From Eumeta japonica (taxonomy: Eukaryota; Arthropoda; Insecta; Lepidoptera; Psychidae), in assembly GCA_005406025.1 (NCBI GenBank), contig BGZK01000911.1, positions 1-64,000 of the forward strand: DNA of 64,000 bases. The letters are read 5' to 3'. The notes below the pieces were generated by a model. It saw only the letters and a list, made by a program, of their open reading frames with translations. It made no database searches and was not told where the DNA came from. Each line of letters starts with the position of its first letter. Positions within the stretch are counted from its first letter, which is position 1. Positions 38,101 through 53,100 of the stretch are shown in pieces. Made by a program: the position numbers and the translations under genes.

Positions 38101-41100
38101 ATATCTCTGTCAAGAGAAATGAAAATGAATTTCGAAGACAACATCATTATAATGAATTTATAATAATATAAGACAATTCAGGTCAGACCTTCTTTTGGTC
38201 TTTTTCGATAACTTGAATTTCCGTTGACGAATTAAAATTACATATTTCTCAATTAAATTTTATGTATTTTCTGTGCCTTACAATATATATAAATACATAA
38301 CAATTGGTGCAATTGATATTATCAGTTTTATGACCGAAATAAATTTTGAAACCTACAGCTGTACCAGAATCCGATCGAGCAGAATTAGACGCAATAGGAG
38401 AAGTTTTCTGTAAGGGCAAGGAAGATCCACTACCAGTCGGAAGTGTAATTTCCAACATTGGGCACACAGAAGCTGCTTCAGGAGTCAGCGCTATCACAAA
38501 AGTAATACAAGCAATAGCTTTATTTTTTTTTTAAATTTTTTATAGCTTTATATATATAGCTTTAATTTATTTAATTTTTATTAATTCAGAATATATCTTA
38601 CCTTCATTCACGATTCCAATCAGTTGATTCGTGTAGCTGGAACATATTCGCTCTCTGGCCAGTATGTTCATAATTATTAACATATATTCATGATGGAAAC
38701 TATTAAGCCATTGAAACGACAGCACAGAGCCTTCAAATTAGCTTGCGAAAATCTGCCAGTAAAAAAATAAATTATGAGAATTAGTAACGTGTAGTATAAA
38801 TGAATGTAGTATTTGAAATTGAAAACAGAACGAGTCTTGAATATAAGCGTAGTTAGTTTATTACAATGAGACCGTGAAATGGAAGTGAAGATGGTGGATG
38901 ATAAGGATTGAAATAATAAACGTATAGTTACATAAAAACTTTCATCAGATAATGTGGTAAAAAAAATACTAATTTCTTTTAAATATCCTCGGACATACAC
39001 ATACCATTATCTGGGTACAAACTATTAGGTATCGACGGAATACATATATACAATTTTATTGCAAATACATACATATAATACATAGAAACGCCCATTACTT
39101 AGTACTGCTAAATACCTAATAGCAGATTAAATCATATTATGAAACAATAGTGTACATAAATTGTCTACAAAATTTTAAATAATAAAGTCATAAAGCAATG
39201 TTTAAAAATAGGCAAGACCCATTAAATGCATGAGATTTTTAAAGTAGATAAATAATTACAATCTTTTCATTGCTTTCGCGATTCTTATCTGATTCTTGAA
39301 TCATGTCAATGTACTCTGTTACGATCGAGCAACACAAAGAATTCTTAACTAAATTAGTAGAGCATCCCGTTTAATAAGTATCACGTATAGAAGCGATCAA
39401 AACAGTTGGTAGATGTGTCCTTTTTGGGTTCTGAGCCAAAATAATAAAAACAGAACTTTTATTTAAAACGTATTGTCCGTCCGTCCGTCCATCTGTATGT
39501 GACAGGCATTTTCCTGAAAAACTACAAGTGCATATTGATGAAATTCGGAGTATGAGTATAAGTCGCTACATAGGTTGGTAGTTAAATAAATTATTCTTTC
39601 AACAAACATCAACATGTGGTACATATTTCGAACGTTCTTCTTAGAACATTAAGGTTTTTTATCATTTATTTTGATTAATTGAATATTTTTAAAATAATCG
39701 CTCCGAAATTAACACAAATACCTTCTACTTTCCGACTTTTATTTTTTAAGCAGTAATTTCAACAAATATCCAAAAAAGTCCAAATGTAAAGTTTAATAAT
39801 TACTTTCTATGAAAATTATTGTGAATATGATCGGATATACCGTTTTTGAGTCATTGCCGAAAAACTGCGCTTATCAATAAAATGACGTAAATTCCATGAA
39901 GATACGCTCTTTTGTTGATGCGCTAGTTTAAGAGTAATCACCGACATATTTACTTTTTTTTCTTGTTATAGGCGACTAATGTGCTTATATTCTGTGTGGA
40001 AAGCATGGAAAAAATCAAAATAAATTTTCATTTGTAGTGCATTTCTTTCTTGTAACGGCTTCGGCACCCTACACAGAACGTGGTACGTCATACTATTGGC
40101 CGGTTTTTTCCTTTTCAAACTGTTTTTCTCTCTCTTTAAAAATTTCGTTTAGAAAGAAGTCAGTACAGGTGTTCCACTTTGCACACTTTCACTACAAAAA
40201 TACTACTCTTTTTGAAGTCGTATATTTAGTTCCTTTTAGTTCTTGTCTTGAAAGTGATGCGAGAGAAAAAACTCCAAAATCAACAGTCACATATTTTATT
40301 AAAAAAAATTTCATTATTGATATATAGAAAACTTCGATACATGAATATGGCAGATGGATGAAAAATAATTGATATTCAGAAGTAAAGCTAATAAATAATT
40401 ATGGTATAGCTGAAGATATAGACTCTACATTTTATACAACGTTATACTATCTCAATATACATGTTAAAGCACTCTTAAAGATGCCGTTGCTTCTAAAACC
40501 GTTGTGTTATCATTAGGATTGGGAAAAGTTCCAGTACAAGACTAAAACTAATGTGACACCGCAGTGAGTTACAAATGTTCACCGAGGTGTATATGCAGTG
40601 TCATCATAAGTAAAAAGGGAATATATCCCATAAAGCGCGTACGCAGCGGTTTTGGCTGCATCACCAAACTGTTTGCTGTCCAATTTGACTGTCCCATTCA
40701 AAGGTGTTGAATGGAGGTAATCATTGTGTGTCTTTCTGTGACCACTGCAGAATAAGATGTCTCAAAAAGCTATTAACATGGGGTAGTACGCTCTGGAAGC
40801 GCTCTAGTAGAGATATTTTTACAAGGTGTAGTGATTCAGAAAAACCTAATCACTAAAATAGTAAAATTTTATTAATTAGTTTCATTATAGTTTTAACCTT
40901 GCAGAAGGTCGTTACGAAGATCTAAGCAAACGTCTTTCGGTCTGTTTTCTTTTGTAAAAATGGTAAAAAAAAATGTTATCGAGGGTATAAAAAAAATCTG
41001 TCCCAAAAAATGTGATGATAAAGTTAAAAAACCTACACTCGATACTGGAATAAATAACTGCAAAAAAAAACGTACGGATAAATTAAATAAAGGTCAATTA

Positions 41101-44100
41101 TCACTGAACTGTGAGCTATAGGTGGTGATGGGTTTTGAAATGTAAGTTAATGAATAATGCGATAATACGAAAGAATAATAAAGTATAAGAAAATATTAGA
41201 ATAAGTATGAAAGCTCTTATATTTTCTTACACCACCTATAAAACAATGTTAATCTGTGAGGTGTCAACTTTTTTTTCGTAATTTATTAATCATAATTTGT
41301 AAAGTTATGAGTAATAAATTACGAAAAAAGAGTTGACACCTCACAAATAAACATTGTTTTATACGTGATATAAACAAATATAAGAACTTTCATACTTGGC
41401 ATTCCAGAAAAGATAAAGTCAAGCGTCTACTACTATGCATATTATCTTCTACAATTCTATTTATAAAAACAGACCTCGTTATTATTTTCAGGTTCTGCTG
41501 GCCTATCACTCCGGTCAGATAGCTGCCAATCTTTATTATGAGACACCCCACGATCAAGTGCAAGCGATACGTGAGGGTAAACTTCAAGTGGTTGTGGAAA
41601 ATCAACCATTTTCTCGTACTTATGTAGCTGTTAACAGTCATTCGCTTGGTGGACTTAATTGTCATACATTGCTTCATGGTTTCTATAAAAGCAAGGTAAG
41701 CTACAACGCTTAATTTTTATTTTTTATATATTTTTTAAAAAACTCGGCTCTGTTTCCCAAAAACAATAGACAAACTACATATTTTTCACATAGTACGGTT
41801 CTTGCACATCTCTCTCGCTTCACTGATATCCATCAATCTTCTCATATAACCGCGTCCGGTTTGTGTACTCTTAAACTTAGTCTTTTTTTAATATGCCACC
41901 AATCAATCAATCAATCTGCATAGGATTTTCTAAGATGACTGTTCCATCTTCTAAGTCCATATCATCTGTTTATTGCAAAAAGACATTAAAAAGTTAACCA
42001 GTTTAACCAGCACTTTTAAGATAATGAATTTCAAATATTTCATATATTCGACTTCATGCTTAATAAAGATTATAAGATAAAAAGATGAAGAAAAAATTCT
42101 GCAGTGAAAAAAAAGCACTTTACAAGTTCAGCAATTAAGGTATAATTTTTTTTAAAACACGAAATCCAGTTTTAGTAACTTTTGACAAACTAAAAAATAA
42201 TTAATAGTAAATAATGATAAAATTTAGATGTACTTAAAACAATATCTAAAAGAATTTTTCAAACTAAATTTATATTGCAGTGAGAATATAAAAGGAATTT
42301 AAAATATTTGTTCATAAAAATTAGTATGTAATAAAAATTTAGATAATGATAATAAAATAAATGAATGTTTGTAGATACAAACCAATCGTGTTCAAAGATA
42401 ACTTTCACGTCTTTAGATTTTAAATTATCTTAGAATTGTTACTTTGTATTTATACATCTTGATTCCGTTTCCGGGCGCCGAAGTGTTAACATCATCGTCC
42501 AAATAAAGTCGCAGAAAATTAGTTTTACGCACTAAACAGTTTAGAACAATACCGTACAACACCAAAAAGAAGACGCCAAAGTGTTACAGATAATAGCCGA
42601 AGACGAAACTTGCAGATTACTACACAGATCGGAAGAAATTGTATCAAACCAACATCGCTTCGAGGGTAGATTAGGTACGTGATTTCATTTCAACACATAA
42701 TTAATTTGACAGTCGTGACAAAATCATTGTGACAGCTGACGACTGCCGTTTGCTAGTGTTGCAAGTGTAGAAATAGATTCTACCAGATTCTACCATTACG
42801 TTTCGTTCAAGCAAACATATATAAATAAATAAAATAAATATATAAAAATGGAGACACAATTTCAACTTTTGTTTGATAAAATGAAATTAGAAATGCAACA
42901 ACAATCTATGGAACTCAATGAATCTATTACAAACAATTTAATGTCTAGAATGGATGAAAAATTGGTTCCGGTTATAGAGGAAAACAAAAGCTTAAAATTA
43001 AAGATAGAATATCAACAAAAGGAGATAGAATACTTAAAAAGAGAGAAAAGGAATAATAATATTATTATATTTGGCGTAGAAGAATTGGAAAAATCAACAT
43101 TGGATTTAATACATATTATAAATAGAATTTTCAAAAGCGATGTTAACATTGATATAGATGGATATGGAATAAACAAAATACATAGAATAGGAAATACAAA
43201 TAAAGAACGAAATAAACCGAGACCTGTCTTATGTTAATTTGTAAATGGGTGGAAAAGAGTGAGATCATGAAAACTAAGAAAGGTTTGAAAATATCTATGT
43301 CACAGAAGACTTTCCAAAGGAAGTATTAGCCAAAAGGAAAAGCTGAAAGAAGAAAGGAAGAAAGGGAAAATAGTTTTTCTGAAGTATGATAAGCTGGTAG
43401 TGAAAGAAAACGAATCTACTAAAGAAAAGAGAAAACGAGACCTCCTTCGCCGCATTCTTCGGACTTGCAACTTAAAACCAGCAAACCTCTATGCCTTTCA
43501 AGGTCAATAGAACGAACGCATTTGATTTAATGCGAAATAGATCGAACTCTCTGTCTAACATTTCTTCAAATAAACAACAATAGCAACTAACTCTCGGAAA
43601 ACGGAAAACACAACAAAACACAGAAACCAAAGTAAAGTTAACAGAAAATCGAAAACCTCCCCCAAGCCGACTGGTCATCGTGGGGGAAAATGACCAACAC
43701 CCTCTAAGTGCAAATAACCAAAGTAATGACAAAACAAAATGCGATATACACATACCATTAATCAATACACGATCACTGAGAACTGCAGAAAAACTCATAG
43801 AACTAGAAACAGAAATCAACGAAATTAAATGGGATATCGTAGGAAGAAGCGAAATGAGAAAACAAGGAGAAGAAATAGAAGACTACGGAAACCATATGTT
43901 ATATTATAAAGGAGAAACACCAGGGCAATATGGAGTTGGTCTCTTGATAAAACATAATTATACTCACGTGGACCAAATTAATCACCGAATGGTATCCCAG
44001 GGGAAGTAATAGAAGCAAGGGAAAACAAACGAAACGATAGGAGGACGATTTGAAGAAGGTAGCGGGCCCATTGTGGTTACGTACAGCAAAACAGAGACAC

Positions 44101-47100
44101 AAATGGAAAGCCTTAGAGGAGGCCTTTGTCGAAAGACAAGCTGTGAAGAGAGGAGAAAAAACCGAATGCCGAGAATAGGAATTAGTTTAAAATAATTATT
44201 CTCTTACCTCATTATGTTTAACTTTAGATTTAATAATATTGTTATACTAATAAGTGTAATATCAGCAATAAAGGCTTATTTATTTATTTATTTATTATTT
44301 ATACATTTTACTTATATATTATACATTTTTTTTTATTCAATGACTCACAAGAAAATCAGTCAATTTCATTCTACTCCATCGATTTCATTACTCAGTACAT
44401 CAAAAGTTTCATCAGGTAAATAATGAGACCCTATTTTGGACTTTTAAATACTAAAATTCCTTGTGTAGCTATTCTCGTCAGTTCCATTTTTTCTGCAAGA
44501 CCACGTTTATACATGCAAATATAGGTCCAGGGTCTTCGATCCAATAGTGGCCCCGAAAAGCCATCAATGTCGTTCAACTTGCACGCAAAATTATGTTCTG
44601 TTTTAATTCAAGTATTATTTGACTTCATAAAAAGCTCCTAAATTCTCTGTACCCTAATACTAATACTTTAAGGACTCGGGCTCTGTGCCTAAGGGCCCAG
44701 ACTTGATGTGCCAAAGATCCAATTACTGTGTATTCAAGGGTTTCGACTTAGCCGACTACAGTCCTGTTTCTGGTATTATATTTTCACTGCACATTTTTAC
44801 GAGAAATAATTTCTTCAATTTCGAGATTGGCAAAGGATAATTATACGCTTTTTGTAATTGGTGCTGAGCCATGGTTTTCTATCCATTTTTTCTGGTTTAG
44901 TTTCTCGTAGACTTGTACAACATGCGTCAGCATGCAGCATATAACCCACCGCTGAACCTGCAATCTGTTATTCCACTAAGAATCTCTATCCAACGCATTG
45001 AATTCCAAAGGATTGTTTAATATTGAACACCTAAGCACGTGTTAACTGTTTATTTATTTTACTCCGCTAAATAGTTATATTGTTATTTCTTAGTGCGTTT
45101 CATGCCAACTAGACACATCCTAAGGAAAATGCAGACAGTCACATCCAACAGTCTCTTGTAGTTGAACACAAGGTCTTAAATTCATTGTAATAGTTGAATT
45201 ATTTTGTTGTGAAACGATTTCTGTCTTTCTTATGTTTTGATATTTTTTATTCTTCGTCGGGAAGACATATGCAAATCTTTGTAAGAGACTCGTAATCGTA
45301 CCGAAATTGAACTATTTTTGTCTTTTCTTTTTCGATTTTTAAGCATTTAATTTTTTACCAGCAAACGGTATCACTGATTGCACTTTCGTCCTGAGCGTGT
45401 ATCTGAAAGTATAGAAATTTTACTTGGAATATTCAGAGTCATTTGAAGATTTAGATTGATGGACGTAGAATTGTTGTCTTCATTTGCCCTATTTTTTTTT
45501 CTTTAGCATACTAAAACTTTTCATATTTTATAGTGGGTTCAAAATGATTTGGAACATGATATTTTTATGCAATGTTATATTTATGGCACAGTAGATCTCA
45601 TTAGGTAATAAAAGTATACGTTAAGTTATACTGGTACTCAAGAATTCAGATTCCGTTGATATGCATAGAAACTGTTCATTTTAATATAGTTTTTATCTAT
45701 AGTTAATAGCACGATTATAACATATGTACTGTTGTTGAATTTATTAAAAATTACCGAATGAAACTTCTTTATGCTAGTAAGCTTTTTTAATATCATTGAA
45801 TAATAAATTCACTAAAAGTCACTAAACACATTTATTTCATGTTTTCATACCAACATCGCTATCAGTTAGACAAAACGTATTTAGAGCAATAATGATTTCT
45901 CGATTACAGACTTTTGGTCCAGCCAGTACTTTTGAAAGTCGTACAGATAGAAATTTTAGTGATTGTTTACAGATCTCAGCAAGCGAAGTTCAGTGGTGAA
46001 TTTCGTTGCACTCATAACTTTATGCAGTTTCTTACACTAAACCTATGATATGTAGAAATTAGTGAAATACTTATTTAATTTATATTCAATTTAGATAAGT
46101 GCAATTGATATTGATAAATTTCAAGATTACAATATTTTTATATCCACTTTTTATCATTTCAAGTAGTTTAAATTTCATTTATGCATATCTAGGACCTTGA
46201 AAAATACAAAACAACTATTCCTCGGCTGGTGACTGTGTCTGGGCGAACAGAAAGCGGCGTCAGTAAAATAATAGATCAACTTAAAGCACAACCGTTAGAT
46301 GCGGAAGAAATAGGCCTGCTTCACAACATTCACAAGCAAGATATACAAGGACACCTGGCTAGGGGCTACGCTGTGCTGAGTGAGTTTGTGGAACTCTGCT
46401 TTGTACTTGGAATACCGCATCCAGTCGAATAAACTATCTTCAGCAATAGCTAACGTTCGATAACCTTTATTTCTTAAAGCATTGACTTTTTTTTATTAAT
46501 TAATTTAATATTATGACACGGTCTAGTAGCTTTTTAAAATGAATGCTTTAAAGTAAGAATCCCGATCTTCAGTATTAAATAAACGCAAAGAGCTCACTTC
46601 GCGGTTCGTCCAAAACTAGACTTTTTTTACAACTCAAAATCTTTCAGCTACCAATGAAGAAGGCCATACCGTCAGCCTAGCAGAAAACTGTGACTACTAT
46701 CCGGACATAAGACGCCCCGTGTGGTTCGTATACAGCGGCATGGGGTCGCAGTGGGCCGGCATGGGCGCGCAGCTCATGCGCATACCGATATTCGCCAAGG
46801 CCATTGAAAAGTAAAGTTTCTTTTCATATTCATGCACTATTTGTATTAAAATAGTAAAAAAAGACCTTATATTTAAAAGAAAAAGAAACCCAATTATAAA
46901 CAAATAAAATTACTCCCAATTGTAGTCATTGCTATTTTTGAACTTCGAAGCGCAGCATGCGACATTCGAAAGGATTCCACTCGCCTTAAACTCTTTGAAA
47001 CCTTCAACTAATTCTACCATTTAGATTTTGAAGAATATCAATAATAAGCACTTCAAAACAAATTCTTATGAAATAAATTTTAGACTACTCTACTGATCGA

Positions 47101-50100
47101 TACCAATGTCTCATCAGCTCTTTGACCTAAATATTTGCGTTGACCGTTTCAACCTACATAAATATCAAATGATTTGTTTATGAGATAGCGTTAGAGAATT
47201 TTTTTTCCAAAAGTAAATTTTAAAAATATTTTGTAAACTGCTCTACCGATAAATTGCAAAATCTGTCAAGTTGTTCTTTTTAAAGTACAACGTTGGGCGT
47301 TTCTAAATAAATCATAACCACTTGATTTGAGCAAGATATATTGTTAGAGACCAATTATTCAAAAGAGTTTTTCTTAGAAAAACTTTTAAACTACTCTAGC
47401 GATAAATAATTAACTATTATAATTAAAAATAATATAAATCGTCTCAAACTACACCAAAAATGTTTGGCATTTTGCAAAGATATCGCTAAAGAAAAATATT
47501 AAAAATATGGGTTTTTTAAAATAACATACGAAATTCTTGATATTTGGAAAAGATCCAATCATTTCGTAAAATAGAATAAAGTACTCAAAAGATACAGGTA
47601 GTTGGAATATAAAAACCGGTAAAACGAATGTCAGGACATGCGCAGTGTAGGGTCCATAATTGTTTTTCAAAATACGCGAACTGGGGCTTTTTTGTTTGAT
47701 TGGATTACATTTGAAGTACAGGTGTCTTCATCCAATATCCACATTGTAGTTTTAGTGTATTTGTCTGTGACATATGGACGGACGAGACTATAAGTGTTCT
47801 GTTTTTGCAATTTTGACTACGGAGCCTAAAAATGATAGCGTTTTATAACTTCTAATTGAAATTTTACTGTTTTAGTCCCATCAAATTTTCATCAGAACTC
47901 GACATTTTAGATACTTAGGAATCTATTTATTAAAATCCTATGGCCAATTTTTTAATTTATGTCTGAATATTTGTTGAGTATGTGTGTGTGTTGAAAAAAA
48001 ATTCAAAAAGTGTTTTTTTAGAATATCTTTTAAATTTTTGTACCGGTAACTTTCAAAATCTATAGCTCTTCTGATTAAAAAACCGCATAGATCATCACAA
48101 ATTGTATTTATAAATATTCGTTTGAAAGATATCGTCAACGAAATAACTCCAAAAAAAATTTTTTTTAACTTTTTTGCAATTATTTGTTTTACTTTTAAAG
48201 TTCTTTATTTAACTTAATAAAGAATTTAGTAACGTTATTTATTTAACTTTTAAAGTTCTTGATATTCAGTATCGGCCAACTTTGTTAGTTAAAAAACTAC
48301 GTTCAATGCCGCAAAGCAGATCAAAATCGAGCATCGCGTTCTGTAGATACCATAGTTTAAATATCAAAGTAATAGTGCTTTATTTAAAGAAATCTAAATA
48401 TTTAAATTCGAAGAGCTGAAAACTTATGAAAACTATATTTTTAAGCCCGGAGAGCTTGAAAATGCACAAAAATCGATATTTTGAGCTGAGACTCAATAAT
48501 TTACTGCTAGGTATATTTTTAAGGCTTTGGTATCGAAAGTAGTAAATAGGATAAGATAAGGCCTATAAGGTCAACCGTTTTTCAAATTTTTAACTCAATA
48601 AACTTTAAATAAATCTGTGAACTTTAAGCAACTATATATTTGCACTCGAGGAACTCAAAAGCACATCGATAAGTATCGTGGCGAGGCTGTTTAGGCATGG
48701 CCTGTAGGGTCACCTATTTTACACATTCTTTCATTGGAATATTATTGGATTACTATTACTTATAAATAAGTTTTTTTTTGTTTGTGTAATCAGTGATATA
48801 TTTTATACATAATAATTTTCAGGAAATATTATATTGTAAGCTAATATGTTTTTGTGACAATTTTTATTTACTAAAATTATTTTTGAAACGTTTTCAGATG
48901 CCGCAGAGTCCTGGAGCCCAAAGGCGTCGATCTGATAAAGATCCTTGTCGAGCCCGATAAAGCGATATACGACAATATTCTGAACTCCTTCGTCGGCATT
49001 GCCGCAGTGCAAATCGGGCTGACGGATGTCTTGCGGGAACTCAATGTCGTGCCTGACAATATTATTGGTAAACGAATTTTTTTATTCATAAAAAAAATTA
49101 TTATATTATTTTACGTCACTCTACAACTTGACCGAAGAAAATATCTCTTGTATGCTCCAGATTGTCAAATATATCATTATTCATAAAAAAAAACGCCAAA
49201 AATATCAACTTGACGCTTAGTTAAATAAAGTTAAAGCAAAACACAGCACTTAATATTTCACCATTTTTCTGATCATATTTTCAAATTTCATACTTTACAT
49301 CGGGATTTGGAAACTAAGGTGCTTTTGAAATTACAGTTCTCTGTTCTGCTGTTCTGTATATATAAAATAATTGTCAAATGCAAATTTTTGCAGGTCACAG
49401 TGTAGGAGAGTTAGGATGCGCATACGGCGATGGATGTTTCACCGCCGAAGAAATGATTTTGTCAGCATATAGCCGTGGTTTGGTCTCTATCAAAACTCCA
49501 TTTATTCGAGGAGCTATGGCTGCTGTTGGATTGGGTTACAAAGATGTAATTACATTTTACTACTTTATCAGAAAAAAAAATACTTCTAAAAAGAATACGC
49601 ATATCTCCACATGGTTCTTAACTTTAAATACTTTCTTTGCTACAACGAGACCCATCAGTTTTATGCAAACTGGTCGTTTTGGGGTGATTAGAATTTAGTT
49701 ACTTTTAATGTACCCCAGTCTACTTTCATTCATCCTTTCCAATCTTTCCAGTCATTAAATTTCCATTCTTTGATATATATATATATATTAATACTGTTCC
49801 TACCTATGTCTCGCTATCACTGTTGGAAGAATATCTGATTCTGCCCGTGCAGTGAATGTACTCCCTTTTTTGAAATGATGAGAACAAACTTTTCAGCTAT
49901 TCTACTAAGAATAAAACCAGGCTTCATCCTTTCACCAGAAGCAGCAAATAAGTATTATTAGTTACAGTGTATTTTTTTATATCGATGAAATATAGTGATG
50001 TAATCAAAATGAAATAAGACTAATAAGAGAGAGGATATACTGTCACTCACCTCATGAGCAACAAACTACATTCTAGATGTAAGAAACGATTTGCGATTTT

Positions 50101-53100
50101 CCGATTATAAAATAATGGTCAAAAAATACGAAAAATAGCACATGTGCAATTTTGCGAATGGCGTCGCATAACACGATAGTCATCCGGCGAGTAGACAACG
50201 AAGTAGAGGGGGAAGAGGCGTTTACGTCCGTAGGTTGTTAGATTAAGTTTCAATTAGAGATTTAAACTTCTATTGGCAAAGCACAAATGTCGCGACGCGG
50301 CACGACATAGCGCAGTGTAATGTAGAAAATCAAGACCATGGGCGGGTGCACCATAGAGTCTATTAGTATAAGGCAAATGTCAAAAAAGTAACTGCATTCT
50401 CGTTGACTTAAATAGAAGGTAGTTCTTTATTTTAACAGTACGTTCGACGTTCCGTACGAAAACGAAACTTCTGCCTTATAAAGGAGGTTCCGCTGTAAAG
50501 CAAACCTTTCGTTTTACATTTACAATCTTATTCTGAGGACAAATTATTTTTATCGCACCCACGCTCATATCTTTACATCACAATTTACCTAAATATGAAT
50601 GAGTATATTTTTCTTGAAAACTAATAAACCCGTTTTGATATCTTCATTACCGTTATCTACTTATTTTAAGAAGGATTTTGTTACGTAATGATTTTTTTAT
50701 TGTTGTTCAGGGATAGCTTTTTATTACATCAATCAACATAAATATTTTTTTATTTCATATATAGTTTTAAAGTTGCTCTATACAAATTACCTCAAAAACC
50801 GATTAAAACCTACTATGGAAAAATGAGTCCCGTATGAACGACCGTAAATCGCTCTCGAATAATACAATTATAGCCAAAAGTACAAGTTTATCCTGCAACT
50901 TATGTACCAACGTTATGTACCATGACGCCCACTCGATGCTTAACGTGCGCACATCCTTAACTCATTAAAGCGTCACACTGAAAGATGCAAGTGGAAAATA
51001 GCCGTCTTTGTATTTCACCTAACTATTGAACAAAGTTACCCATTTTTAAATTCTGGAAGTATTATATATTAAAGAAATAAAAATATAGACTTAAAAAAGA
51101 AAAGTAAAAAATGAATGAAAAAATTATTTATCAGTGTTAGCCGTAGAAAATATATATTAGTACTAAGACGCTGACTTCACAATATCATAATAGGAACTTC
51201 AAAGATATTTTTTTATTGGTAATACCAATAAAATATTATTTAATACTTTTAATGCATTACTACTTTTCAAGTAACTTTTTTTATTTTTTAATGTAACTAT
51301 TTATCTTTATGTTTACACTGATTGTCTCTCGTCACAGATCGTTAACCTGTGCCCACCAGAAATTGAAGTAGCCTGCCACAACGGGCCCGAATCGAGCACT
51401 ATATCGGGCCCAGCAGATATAATGCGTGCCTTCGTCCAAGAGCTAACAAAGAAAGGCATTTTTGCTAAAGAAGTGCCATGTTCCAATATCGCTTATCACT
51501 CTAGATATATTGCTAAAGCAGGTACAAATTTTATATCCCTGCTCAAATATTATAATAGTTGGTGATAAACATATATTTAATCACGAAACATTGTCAAATA
51601 AAAATTGTGTAGAAGCGATAAATATGCCTATCAATACGGATTTCAAAACAATTGCTTAATTTAAATTTCAATAATAAATAGCTTATAATGTCACATAACT
51701 GTGCCAAGTAAAAGCAGTCAGAACAATGTGTTACTTCTTCAGGGCCGGATCTACTGAAGTATTTGAAAGAACTAATCAAGGATCCGAAGCCACGTAGCCA
51801 GAAATGGGTGTCGACGTCAGTTCCCCGGGACAAATGGGACGAGCCAGAAGCTAAATATTCGTCAGCTGAATATCACACCAATAATCTATTAGTGAGTTGA
51901 TGTCAGGATTGTTTCCAACTATAAATTACAATTCGTGCGAAGCGAGTGTTCCTATATGGAATAAAATAATCTTCAATTTGAATTGTAATACAAGATAAAA
52001 TAACAATACATACAATTTATTATTGCACAGAGATCGGTGTTGTTTGAAGAAACGGCACGTCTAATACCGAACAACGCCGTGGTGATCGAGATCGCACCCC
52101 ACGGCCTACTTCAGGCGATCCTCAAGCGATCTCTTGGTCCAAACTGCATTCACATTCCTCTGACTCGACGAGGACATTCCGACCCGGTCACGTTCCTTTT
52201 GGATAGTATTGGAAAGTTAGTACTTGTGTATGAAACTTACGACTATCAAGCAGTTATTACTTTCCAAGCAAATAAAAAAAATAATCATTATTTGATAATA
52301 AGGTGTAGAATTTCGAACGTTACTATAAAATATTTGTCAATCATCTCATACTAATCTGAGAGCATATCGTAATGATACGTCGCATATTATGATCGTGACA
52401 CATTAGGAGAATAGAGCAGACTTCTTTTTTGACACTATTTTTGAAAAGATATTTGTAAAATAAAATAATAATAATAACAACAATTTATATGAGAAACATC
52501 TATATAGCTTTAAAATTAACTCTGATATTTCTTAACTCCCTACGTCATTCAATGTAAAACATTGCTGAATAGGAGAAGTAAATTTAATTTATAATAAACG
52601 GGTAGCTTTTAGAAAGATTGATTTGACGTCGGAACAGAAAACTGATGTCATTCTTTTGTTTCAGGTTGTACCAAGCAGGACTCACTCCCCAAGTACAAGC
52701 CCTCTATCCACAAATTGAGTTTCCAGTGTCTACCGGCACGCCCATGCTCTCCCATCTTGTTGAATGGATGCACAGCGAAAAATGGTACTTGTGTTCTAAG
52801 TTTTCATATTACGTATCACTTTGACCTCACAAGTGTATTTCAACATCTAATGAATGGTATTTTACAGGCCCCTTCCTAAATATGCCGAGCCAAACTACCG
52901 CAAATCTGGTCGACGTACAATTCTTGTATCAATTCATGACGAGGAATATAAATATATTATAGGAAACGTTAGAAATGGTACGAAAATTTACGAAAATTTG
53001 ATTTACTTATAATACTTATTTAATTTCAAATTTAAGTTTATTATTTGCACAGTTATATATTAATAGAGAACTGAACATTGTAATGAACCTTCACGCATAA

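Larger units (their letters stand above)
38502..41491. other. Intron 7, nothing coding seen
   Basis: AT-rich with the minus copy of the TTCCGTTT repeat (39421-39460), a CCGT microsatellite (39476-39492) and a large foldback (41207-41395). Region 40500-40780 is more GC-balanced but has no readable frame. Confidence 0.5.
42458..44295 (+). mobile_element. LINE with coiled-coil ORF1 and endonuclease; RT deleted
   Basis: Bounded by TATTTATACAT (42447-42457 and 44296-44306), a likely 11-bp target duplication, though AT-rich. The 3' end is a (TTTA)n tail at 44277-44295, preceded by AATAAAGGCTTATTTATTTA. It contains an ORF1, the start of an ORF2 endonuclease, and the last ORF2 codons; everything between, including the reverse transcriptase, has been lost at about 44010-44040. 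Resembles the endonuclease/reverse-transcriptase LINEs common in moths. Confidence 0.8.

Noticed and set aside
46380..46432. Exon 9 read-through to a stop (a possible short FAS end)
   Set aside because: A good donor gtgagt at 46380 and an in-phase exon 10 with strong AT similarity show that the gene continues.
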